DNA from: Dasypus novemcinctus
Lineage: Eukaryota; Chordata; Mammalia; Cingulata; Dasypodidae
Assembly: GCF_030445035.2 (NCBI RefSeq)
Contig: NC_080678.1
Coordinates: 60,527,087 to 60,591,086, forward strand
Length of the DNA: 64,000 bases
Direction: 5' to 3'
Shown here: one piece after another, positions 13,492 to 23,131 of the stretch
Layout of the letters: the number at the start of each line of letters is the position of its first letter
Position numbering within the stretch: position 1 is the first letter of the stretch
Notes under the pieces: model-generated
The model's database searches: none
The model's input: the letters and a program-made list of their open reading frames with translations, nothing else
What the model was told of the DNA's origin: nothing
Made by a program: the position numbers and the translations under genes

Positions 13492-14750
13492 AGAATGAAT
13501 TTTGTAGTGTTCTCTCTTCAGTTTTTTTTTTTTTTTGGAAGATTTTGAGCAGAAATCTTATTAATTCTTCTTTGAATGATTGGTAGATTAAAATTGTAAA
13601 GCCATCTCTTCTTGGGCTATTCTGTGTTTGCAAAGCTTTTGGTGACTGACTCAAGCTCTTTACCTGGGATTAGTTTGTTGAAGTCTTCTATTTCTTCTAG
13701 GGTCAGTGTAGGTTGTTCTTGTGTTTCTAGGAAATTGCCTATTCCATCTAACTTGTCTAGTTTGTTGGTATATACTTGTAATAATAATCTCTTAGCTTTT
13801 TAATTTTGGGGATCAACAATAATGTCCCATTCACATTTCTGATTTTATGCATTTCAATATTTTCTCTCTTTTTCTTTTTCAGTCAAGCTCAGAGTTTGTC
13901 AATTTTGTTGATCTTCTCAAAGTACCAACTTTTAGTTTTGTTGATTCTATTTTTTCTTGTTGTTGTTCTCTATTTCATTTATTTCTCTCTAATCTCTGTT
14001 ATTTCTTTCTGTCTTCTTGCTTGGGAATTAGATTCCTGTTCTTTTTCTAGTTCCTCCATGTGTGTTGTTAGTTCTATGATTGTCACTCTTTCTTCTTTTT
14101 TAATGTAGGCATATAAAGTTATAAATTTCCCCTTTAGCACTGCCTTTGCTGCATACCATAAGTTTTGGTATTATATGTTGTTTTCATTCATCTTGAGATA
14201 TTTACCATTTTTCTTGAAATTTCTTTGACTCACTCTTTAAGAGAGGGTTTTTTAAATCACCATAAATTTGTGTATTTTCCAGACTTCTACCTGTTATTGA
14301 TTTCCAGCTTCATTTCATTTTGGTCAGAGGAAGTGCTTTGTATTGTTTCAGTCTTATTAAATTTATTGAGACCTATTTTTGGACCAACATGTGGTCTATC
14401 CTGGGGAATAATCTATGAGCACTTAAGAATGTGTATCCTGCTGTTTTTTTTTTTGGTGTACTGTTTTGTATATGTCTGTTAGGTCTAGTTCATTTATCAA
14501 ATTATTCAAGTTCTCTGTTTCCTTATTGATCTTCTATCTAGATGTTCTACATTGATGTGAGCAGTGTATTGAAGTCTTCAACCAATACTGTAAAGATGTC
14601 TATTTTTCCCTTTAGTTTTGCCATTGTTTGCCTCATTATTGGGGATACCCTCTTCTGATACATAGATATTTATGATTGTTGTTCCTTTCTGGTGGAATGC
14701 CCATTTTATTAATATATAATGTCCTTGTCTCTTTTAATAGCTTAGCTTTT

Positions 14751-16260
14751 TTTAAAGAAACTTTTAAGTTTTTAAAAAAGATACTTAGATTACATAAATG
14801 TTACAGAAAAAGTATAGGGATTCCCATATTCCTCCTCTCTACCCCTCCCACATTTGCCCACATTAACAACATCCTACCTCAATGTGGTACTGTTAAAATT
14901 GATGAACACATTTTGGAGTATTGCCACTAAGTGTGGACTATAGTTTACATTTTAGTTTATACTCTCTCCCACATATTTTGTAAGTTATTGCAGCATATAT
15001 AATGGCTGTACCTGTCATTGCAATGTCATTCAGGACAATTTGACAATTCCCAAGTCCCTATCTTGTCATAGTGTGTTGTATTGGTGGACGGAGACACACA
15101 TAATGAGTGGGAAGGAGTTGGACTCCCATCCTGGGAGTCTTGCTATGTTCTCAGATAGAGGGGCGGGAGTATCTCAAGAGCACAGGCAATGCCTAATAGG
15201 GGAGTACAGGCCAGTATGTCAAGCCCTAAATGTTGTTGTAAGTAACTATGAATCTTGTTTTTTAAGGAACGAAGTTTGGCAGTTGCCTTAGGTACTAAGG
15301 GGAGGGGGAGGGAGGAAAAGAATAGATGGAACATGGAGCATTTTGGGGGTCATTAATTGCACTACATGATCTTGCAATGAAGGATACATGCCATGTTAAA
15401 TTTCATCAAAATTTATAAATGTGTATGGTTCAAAATGTAAACAATAATGTAAATCATTGACCATGGTTAGTCACAATGTTTCAATATTTGTTCATCAATT
15501 TTAACAAATGTACCATCCACATGTAAAATGTTATTAATAGGAGAAAGGGGGAAAGAGGTTGGATGTTGGGTATATGATAATTCCCTATATTCTGTACATC
15601 ACTTTTCTCTAATCTAGGTTTCTCTGAAGACAAAATAAAAAGAATAAGACATTGGGGGAATAAATGGAAGAAAACATCACTACACATACGAGACAACAGG
15701 TATTAGAGTGATGAAGATATAGGGTCAAAATTTTTTTAAAACTAATTTTTATTACTCCAAATTTTTTTTTATTTTGCATTTTTTTTGTTATTTTTAAAAC
15801 TAATGTTATTATTTCATTTCCTTATTAAATATATCTGGTTTTGTTGGCTTCATTTTTTAAGAAGTATTGGACCACAGACGGGTTACAACTGTGGCAGGGG
15901 AAGATCACTGATGCGGGGTGTCAGTGATGGGGGATGCATGAGAGGAGGTTCACCTGATCCCTATAAGGCACATACATGTGTTCAGGTGTTCCTGGGGCAT
16001 TGTCACAGTGGGTGGAGATACACACAGTAACTGAAAGAATATTGAATTTCCATCCTGGACACATTCTCTAATGGGACAGCAAGAATCCCCTGACTAAAGG
16101 GACAGTGACTAGTGAAGGAGTCCTTGATATTGATGGGTCCTTGATATTGATGATACTTATGAACTTTTACTTTTGAAATTTAAACTTAGCCTAGTATTAT
16201 AGGGCAGATAAGAGTTACCTCCTGAGAGCCTCCTTGTTGCTCAAATGTGGCCTCTCTCAA
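14751..16260 (-). mobile_element. Twin-primed L1 insertion made only of 3' UTR
   Basis: The insertion lies between near-identical 15-bp duplications (AATAGCTTAGCTTTT 14736-14750, AACAGCTTTGCTTTT 16261-16275) in the endonuclease part of the host L1. The left part (14751 to about 15060) is the L1 3' terminus on the minus strand, starting at a degenerate T-rich tail. The right part (about 15061-16260) is upstream 3' UTR on the plus strand, corresponding to roughly 23540-24790 of the plus-strand L1. The piece between the two (about 24790-25600 equivalent) is missing. No ORF sequence was inserted. Confidence 0.82.
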
Positions 16261-16350
16261 AACAGCTTTGCTTTTGAAGTCTATTTTGTGTGATATTAGT
16301 ATAGCAACCCCAGCATTTTTTTTTTGTACTGTATGCATGTAATATCTTTT

Positions 16351-16799
16351 TTTTTTTAAGATTTATTTTTTATTTATTTTTCTCTCTTACCTGCCCAACT
16401 GTCCCTCCCGCCAAGTTGTCTGCTCTTTGTGGCCATTCGCTGCACGTTCTTCTGTGACTGCTTTCTAGCATCATCAGCAGCACTGGGGATCTGTGTTTCT
16501 TTTTGTTGTGTCATCTCCTTGTGTCAGCTCTCTGTGTGTGCGGAGCCATTCTTGGGCAGGCTGCACTTTCTTTTGTGCTGGGTAGCTCTGCTTATGGGGT
16601 GCACTCCTTGCACATGGGGCTCCCCTATGCAGGGGACACCCCTGTGTGGCACGACACACCTGTGTGGCACAGCACTCCTTGAGCGCATCAGCATTGCACA
16701 TGGGTCAGCTCCACATGGGTCAAGGAGGCCCGGGGTTTGAACAACGGACCTCCCATGCAGTAGCCGGATGCCCTATCCATTGGGTCAAGTCCGCTTCCA
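16351..16799 (-). mobile_element. tRNA-derived SINE (DAS type), 14-bp TSD
   Basis: Perfect ATGTAATATCTTTT duplications lie at 16337-16350 and 16800-16813. On the minus strand the element starts at 16799 with a tRNA-like head: an A-box region near 16770-16790 and a B-box-like GGTCCGTTGTTCAAACCCC at about 16732-16750. A ~300-bp unrelated body follows, then a pyrimidine tract and an A-rich tail (T-run on the plus strand from 16351). The head and body match the armadillo DAS SINE (tRNA-Ala-derived) as I recall it. The transcript would be Pol III and moved by L1 proteins; this copy is old enough that head bases have changed. Open frames across it are not genes. Confidence 0.85.
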
Positions 16800-17416
16800 A
16801 TGTAATATCTTTTCCCCACCTTTTGCTTTCAACTTATTTGTATCCTTGCATCTAAATTGAGTCTCTGGTAGACAGCATATAGCTTGCTCACATTTTTCAT
16901 CCATTCTGCCAGTCTGTGTCTTTTGATTGAGTAGTTTAATCCATTAGCATTCAATGTTATTATTGTAAAGGCAGTACTCACATGACCCATTTTATCTTTT
17001 TGCTTTTACATGTCATATCCTATTTTTACCACTCTTTTTAAAATCATTTTTTTTTACCATTACTGATAGTCTTCATTTCTAGACTCTCTTCCAAGCTTTT
17101 CTCTCCCCTGTTTTCTTCTTTTCAGCCTACTCATCTCCCTTTAGTGTTTCTTGTATGGTAGATCTCTTGTTAATGAACATTTTCAACTTCTGATTATCTT
17201 TGAATATCCAAAACTCTCCCATATTTCCACCGACAGTTTTTTTGGGTGTAGGAGTCTCAGCCAGCAGTTTTTCTCTTTCAGTGTAAAACATATCACACCA
17301 CTGCCTTCTTGCCAGTATGGTTTCTCATGAGAGAGCAACACTTAGTCTTATTGGGGATCCCTTTTATGTGATAAATTGCTTTTCTCTTGCAGCTTTCAGA
17401 ATTCTGTTTATCTTAG

Positions 17417-17523
17417 AAAAATGTGGTATGCTTTATGAATTTGTGTGTTGTCCTTCTACTGGGACCATGCTAATCTTTTCTTTTCTTTCCAATTGTAGTA
17501 TATTCCATGCCAAAAATGAGCAT
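17417..17523 (-). pseudogene. RNU6-like: U6 snRNA pseudogene fused to the L1 5' end
   Basis: On the minus strand this 107-nt stretch aligns end to end with spliceosomal U6 RNA, which is also 107 nt. It shows a decayed GCTC...GGCA 5' stem, ATATAC, CCAATTGTAGTATA (plus strand 17490-17503), GGACCATGCTAATCTT (plus 17462-17477) and AATTTGTGTG (plus 17439-17448), and ends in the oligo-U part. Several core bases are changed and the sequence has no PSE/TATA promoter upstream that I can see, so it is not a working U6 gene. Its 3' U-tail joins the truncated L1 at 17416/17417 in the same orientation, the arrangement of known U6-L1 template-switch chimeras. Confidence 0.88.
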
Positions 17524-17792
17524 TCCTTCCGTTTCCTTTTGAAGTAAAGCAAACCAATAATGAAACATTTTTTTCAAGAATATCATGAAGTTATTACTTA
17601 TATAGTCTCTTTAAACAAATTTATGCCTACTACATTTGTGAAAAAAAATGTAAAACAGGTAAATGGAGAGGGAATTTTTGGCAAATAGAAAGACTGTATA
17701 TCCAAAAATTGTCTCATTTTAAAATTCCTTCACTGCATAAAATTACTTCAATTCTTGACCCTAACACAGGGAAAGTTTTTCTTTCTCATTTT
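17524..17792. other. Single-copy AT-rich DNA
   Basis: Nothing recognised. The first bases should include the 5' TSD of the U6-L1 insertion, but I could not match it to the left flank. Confidence 0.35.
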
Positions 17793-18260
17793 TGTTATTA
17801 TTGGATTTATACATATTGGTCAAGTTGGCCTTAACTTCCCTCTTATTTGATTAAACTTTAGACAGGTTTCTCCTTGACTCTAAACCCCTTTAAACCCCCT
17901 CATCATGGCCCTTAAATTATCCAGATGACTAACCAAGGAGACCCTTATCTCTCTCCTTTCTTCTCTGTCCTTTGCAAAATCAAGGTGGCCTAATCATCAC
18001 AAAAGAAACCATTCTGAACCAAATATCCCATATTGCAAATTAAGCAAATCATACATTCTTCCCTGTGATAACCACCTTTAACATCCTTCAGTACATTTCC
18101 ACTACTTCATCCCAGCCTTTAAAAATCCTGTTGCCTTTTGCTTCAGCAGAGTTGAGTATAGACTTGGTTTTGAGTTTTTCTCCTCTATTGCAATAGCCTT
18201 GAATAAAGTAATCTTTGATTGTTTAACATTGTCCAGTGCAATTTTTTCCTTGACAATACA
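17793..18260 (+). mobile_element. Solo ERV LTR (class I-like)
   Basis: The 3' half has retroviral LTR architecture: a TTTAAAAATCC TATA-like box near 18118, a GAGTTTTTCTCCTCTATTGC segment, then GAATAAAGTAATC as polyadenylation signal at about 18201 and a U5-like end in TTGACAATACA. Bounds are TG at 17793 and CA at 18260, by eye. No internal viral genes adjoin it, so it looks like a solo LTR. The family name is not known to me. Confidence 0.55.
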
Positions 18261-18929
18261 AATCTCAAAATCCTGTATGGCGATGCCTTGTCCTTACTGA
18301 AACAAAAGTTTCTTGTTGGTTAAAGGCTAATATTTTATAACTTACCTCCAACAATTTTTTTCCAAGTTTGAGGAAATATCTTCCAAAACAGGAATGGAAA
18401 GTAAGGGGACAGAATTTATTGCTATTGAATGAATGGACCAGGAAGTACAGAAAAGTAGCATTAATTTGTGAAAAAAAACTACTTTTGATTCATTCACTTT
18501 TTGAACTTAATTTCACATTCAATATTCCCTTTGACTTTTATACCAAAAATAATTGTAATAAACCAGGAGAACCAATTCAGATAAACCATGACCTGGAGTC
18601 ATGAAGTAAGGGGAAATCAAAAGGACCTCATGAATTAGAATACTCTTCTGGATCACTAATGTTCATTTTCACATGAGAAACTTATTGATCTTAGGAAGTG
18701 ACTATGGTTTAAGGATATTCTTATTCACAGAGGTCTAAGCATTGGTGTGTCTATACTTCTTGAAGTCATGAAATAAAAATTAAAAATATCTGAGATAATT
18801 TATTTTAAAATTCTACCTATATACATCTTTAATTGATATTTGATGGAAGTTGTTTATGCTTACATACCAATATTGGACTTTTTGAGGATCTACTTTGTTT
18901 TCATTTGGGTAGACTCTGAGATTTGGTAC
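18261..18929. other. Single-copy AT-rich DNA
   Basis: No recognisable repeat or coding sequence. The 78-residue frame here shows no family resemblance. Confidence 0.4.
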
Positions 18930-19530
18930 TACTTTAGTTCGCTGAGGGCTGCCAATACAAAATACCAGATTTGGGTTGGCTTTTGCAAAATAGTTTTATT
19001 AGGGTAAAAGCTTATAGTTCCAAGGCTTTAAAAATGTCCACATCAAGGCATCATCAAGAGACTATGTTTCACCATGTTGCAGTTATTGGGCATCAGATAC
19101 ATGGAGATGCCATCTAAAGAGCTTTCTCTTGGAAGTCAGCCATGGGTGATCAAGCATATGGCTCATCTCTTCCCTTTCCTAGTTGCTTCAGTTTCAGCTG
19201 CTCCACTGATTCCAGCCTCTGTCCTATATCTCAGCCTTTTGGGGTTTCTCTGTCTTTCTGCTCCTGCAGGCCACCCTAGCATCCCCTCTCACATGGCAGA
19301 GTAAATAGCAGTTCTCCTTCTCTGTGTCTCTCTGCATATTTCTCCCATTTATATAGAACTTCAGCAAGAGAGCTGACATCTACACTGGTTCATGCCTCAC
19401 TGAAGTACTCCAATCAAAGGCCCCCAACAGAATTCAGTCCAATCAAAGAGTCCTCCTACACACACAGAAATGGATTAACTCCAAGATGATGTACTTTTCT
19501 GACACTCACAAAAAGCTTTAAACTGTCACA
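18930..19530 (-). mobile_element. MaLR-like solo LTR, type A
   Basis: The plus strand starts with TTAGTTCGCTGAGGGCTGCC, the reverse of the typical MLT1-type LTR 3' end, followed by an AATACCAGA and TTTTATT (polyadenylation signal, minus strand) segment. It ends at 19530 in CTGTCACA, i.e. TGTGACAG on the minus strand. Its 5' end resembles that of the LTR at 38926-39748, so the two are likely one family. Confidence 0.65.
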
Positions 19531-20299
19531 GATCCCCAAATTTAACAAATCAAAATATAAGCCTCCCAGTTAAATTTGAACTTCTGATTAATTCAATTTT
19601 AACTTACTATCCTGTATTTTATCTGGCATTTTTTTCTGAGATGATATACGTAAATCAATAAGATATCCAAATTATGAAGTTGACTAAGTAAAAGTGTGGC
19701 AGAAGCCAGTTATAGAGATGTTAGAAAAACAATTGTCAGTCTTTTCACTTATCAACTAGAAAATTAGTTAGAAAATTTTAAGTATCAAGAGGCTTTGTGA
19801 CTTGCAGGGCAGAGAATTGACTTGTAAGTGTGAAAGTTAACATTAGAGCTGGCAGCAGATAACATTTATTTAATGATAACTATGTCAAAGCTTAGCTAAG
19901 AGCTCTATAAACATCATCTTATTAATGCATTCAATATTTTTATGAGGAACAGAGTACTGTTAACCTGTTTCACAAGTGTGGAAATGACTTTAAGATTAAT
20001 TTATTGACAAGCAGAGCTGTGTTTAAAATACCAACTTAATCATATTTAAGGTTTACTTTCTTATACTGATATCCATATGCTATTGCTTCTAAGATCTATT
20101 TCTTTTTCAACTAGATCTGTGACTTGATTGAACCATTTAACTATTCAGGCTTTCAATTTTCATGTGTCTAATTAGAATATTAAATTAGATTATTTTTAAG
20201 ATTTTTAAAATTTATACAATTCTACAATATGGTTAATAATTTAGATGTTTATTCTAGTGAATACATACAAGGGAAATGTACTCAATTTAACCTCTGTTT
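19531..20299. other. Unique DNA with a decayed MIR
   Basis: A reverse MIR core lies at about 19865-20010 (AACATCATCTTATTAATGCA then ACCTGTTTCACAAGTGTGG). The rest is not recognised. Confidence 0.45.
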
Positions 20300-20402
20300 A
20301 GATTGTAAAGTCTGAGGCCACATCATTTATTTCCTTGTGTTTCTTCCTTGTATCTACTAAAGCATTTTGCATAGACTCTCAGTGAGTGCTATTGAATGAA
20401 TG
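20300..20402 (+). repeat. L2 LINE 3' terminus
   Basis: The usual L2 3' end is seen in order: TGTAAAGTCTGAGG, TTCCTTGTATCTACTAAAGC, then CAGTGAGTGCTATTGAATG with a GAATGAATG terminus. Confidence 0.6.
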
Positions 20403-20710
20403 TAGTAGGTGGGATCACTGTGCTTTGTATTTCTTATGGAAGTATGGAATTCAATGACCTTGCCCATATGAAATACCCAGAAGAAGCAAGGGAGTTATTG
20501 TTTAATTGGTACAGGGTTTCTATTTGATGTCATAAAATGTTGGGTTAATGCATATTCGTGATAGTAGTATAATATTGTGAATGTAAATAAAAATATTGAA
20601 TAGTAAACTTGGAAGTTGTTAAAATGGGAAATTTCAAGTTGTATACATGTTACCAAAATGACCATTAGGAAGAAATAGTATTCTTTTGAGTTTCTGCTAT
20701 ATATATATTT
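20403..20710. other. Single-copy AT-rich DNA
   Basis: Nothing recognised. The TATATATATTTTT at the right edge (20700-20712) merges into the T-rich tail of the SUMO2 pseudogene. Confidence 0.4.
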
Positions 20711-22129
20711 TTAAACAAGAAGTTTATTTAAACAACAAGATGCTTGACTTGAAGAGAAAAATATCTAGGATTCATTTCTTTTAGAGTAATTTATCTCTAC
20801 TTAAAGACAGATTGACAGATTGCCCTACATGTAACAACTATGTACAAAAATGTTATAAAATTGTTCTCCAATTGAACAAGATATGCAAGGAATTTTTATG
20901 TTGTTAGGTTTTGTTAAACAGTGAGAGCAAAACAACTTATTCAGATATGTTAAAGATAAGAGCTGAATGAACATGCCACTAAGGAGAAAGAGGGTATTTT
21001 CATAGAACCAGTATGTTCCCCATTCCATCTCCATTTGATGTCAATCAAAACATACCATAAAATCTACAACAAAGCTTCTAGAGTCTATGAATGAGTTCAG
21101 TAAAGTCACAGGTTATAAGATCAATGCACAAAAATCAGTAGCATTCATGTACACCAATAATGAGCAATCTGAAGAGGAAATCAAGAAAAAATCTCATTTG
21201 CAATAACTACTAAAAGAATCAAATACTTAGGAATAAATTTTAACTAAAGATGTAAATAACTTATATACAGAAAACTATACAACACTGTTAAAGGAAATCA
21301 AAGAAAACTTAAATAAATAGAAGAATATTCCCTTTTCATGGATGGGAAGACTAAACATCATTAAGATGTCTATCCTATCCAAACTGATCTATAGATTTAA
21401 TGCAATCCCAATAAAAATCAACACAGCATTTTATACCAAATTTGAAACACTAAGAAATTTATTTGGAAAGGCAAGAGGCCCTAAATAGCCAAAGACATAT
21501 TGAAAAAGAAAAATGAAATCAGAGGAATCACACTACCTGAATTTAAAATATACTACAAAGCTACAGTGGTCAAAACTGCATGCTATTGGCATAAGGATAG
21601 ACATACTGGCCAAAGGAACCAAATGGAGAGTTCTGGACTATATCCTCACATATACAGTCATCTGATATTTGACAAGGCCACCAAGTCCTCTCAACTGGGA
21701 ATGGCCTCTTCAACAACTGGGGATTGGAGAACTGGATATTCATATGCAAAACAATAAGAGAGGAACATATCTCACACCATGTACAAAAATCAACTCAAGA
21801 TGGATCAAAGATCTAAATACAAGAGCCAGGATCATAAAGACCTTGGAAGATAATGTAGGGAAGCATTTACAGGACCTCATAATAGGAAATGGTTTCTTGA
21901 ACTTAACACCCAAAGCACAAGCAGTGAAAGAAAAAATAGATAAATGGTACCTCCTAGGAATTAAAAAACATTTACACCCCAAAGGAGTTTGTTGAGAAAG
22001 TGAAAGGACAGCCTACTCAATGGGAGAAAATATTTGGTAGCCATATATGTAATGAAGGCCTAATACCCAACATATAAAAAGAAATCCTATATCTTCAAAA
22101 TAAAAAGACAAACAACCCATTTAAAATGG

Positions 22130-22519
22130 AGAAAGTAGCCACAGTAATTGCTGAGGGCAGGGAGAGGGAAAAAGAGATGAAATGTGGGGACATTTTTGGT
22201 ACTTGGAGTTGTCCTAAATGATATTGCAGGGACAGATGCTGGGCATTCTATATCCTGCCATAACCCACTGAATGTACTGGAGGAGATGTAAACTACAATG
22301 TAAACTATAATCCATGCCATGCAGCAGTGCTCCAAAATATTCACCAAATACAATGAATGTGCCATAATGATGAAAGAGGTTGTTAATGTGGAAGGAGTGG
22401 AGTGGGATGGGGGATGGGGTATGTGGGAACCTCTCATATTTTTTAATGTAACTTTTTTTGTGATTTATGTATCTTTTTTTAAAAGGACAATTTAATTAAA
22501 AAAAATTTAAATTAAAAAA
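22130..22519 (+). mobile_element. Nested L1 3' end in the L1 ORF2
   Basis: About 390 bp of L1 3' terminus ending in an A/T-rich tail (22475-22519), inserted in the same orientation. The host ORF2 reads AACCCATTTAAAATGG before it and resumes with CGGCAAGCGATTTGAAC after it. The flanks share a decayed AAAATGG/AAAATCGG duplication. The insert matches the type of 3' end at 32540-32860. Confidence 0.85.
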
Positions 22520-22535
22520 AAAATCGGCAAGCGAT

Positions 22536-22907
22536 TTGAACAGACACTTCTCCAAAGAAGAAATACAAATGGCTAAAAAGTACATGAAAAGATGTTCAAC
22601 CTCACTAGCTATTAGGGAAATGCAAATCAAAACTACAATGAGAGATCATCTTATACCCATTAGACTGATGGCCATTAAAAAAGTAGAGGACTACAAGTGT
22701 TGGAGAGGATGTGGAGGAATGGGAACCCTCATCCACTGTTGGTGGAAATGTACAATGGTCCAGCCATTGTGGAAGACAGTTTGGCAGTTCCTCAAAAAAC
22801 CAACCATAGATATGCAATATGATCCAGAAATTCCACTGCTGAGTATATACCCAGAAGAATTGAAAGCAGAGACACGAACAGATATATATGCACAACTATG
22901 TCCATAG
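22536..22907 (+). pseudogene. L1 ORF2 C-terminal fragment
   Basis: A 123-residue open stretch from the ORF2p C-terminal segment: [39 protein letters not shown] and [18 protein letters not shown]. The frame closes before the conserved MFIAALFTIAK block, which continues in another frame. It resumes the host L1 right after the nested L1 tip. Confidence 0.87.
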
Positions 22908-23131
22908 TGGTATTACTCACTATTGCCAAAAGTTGGAATCAACCTAAATGCCCATCAACAGATGAATGGATAAACAGAATGTGGTATATACATACAGTGG
23001 AATATTACTCAGCTGTAAAAAGAAATACAGTACTAACACATGGGATAACGTAGATGAATTTTGAGGACCTTATGTTGAGTGAAGCAAACCAGGTATTAAA
23101 GGACAAATATTACATGATCTCATTGATATGA

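Larger units (their letters stand above)
6484..17416 (-). mobile_element. Host L1 of the nested block (5' end fused to U6)
   Basis: A minus-strand L1 whose own sequence occupies 6484-7326, 12064-14750, 16261-16350 and 16800-17416. The 7-kb remainder is later insertions. Going from low to high coordinates the L1 runs from the ORF2 C-terminus through RT (about 13250-13500, with NYRPISLMN and DQVGFIPG) and the endonuclease region (14160-14740, 16261-17000) to the ORF1 C-terminus, where it is truncated at 17416 and joined directly to a U6 snRNA copy. Frames are broken by many stops, so it is inactive. Removing the insertions restores a collinear L1, which supports the nesting. The exact 3' end, near 6425-6484, and the TSD of this insertion were not found. 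Confidence 0.85.

Noticed and set aside
16732-16799. tRNA gene
   Set aside because: A- and B-box-like text is present, but no cloverleaf with proper acceptor pairing is evident and an unrelated SINE body follows directly. The same holds at 49285-49354 and 55665-55732.
17417-17523. Functional U6 snRNA gene
   Set aside because: Core bases are changed, no Pol III type 3 promoter is seen upstream, and the copy is fused to L1 sequence at its 3' end.
17793-18260. Provirus with internal genes
   Set aside because: No gag, pol or env-like sequence adjoins this LTR or the one at 36217-36789; both look like solo LTRs.
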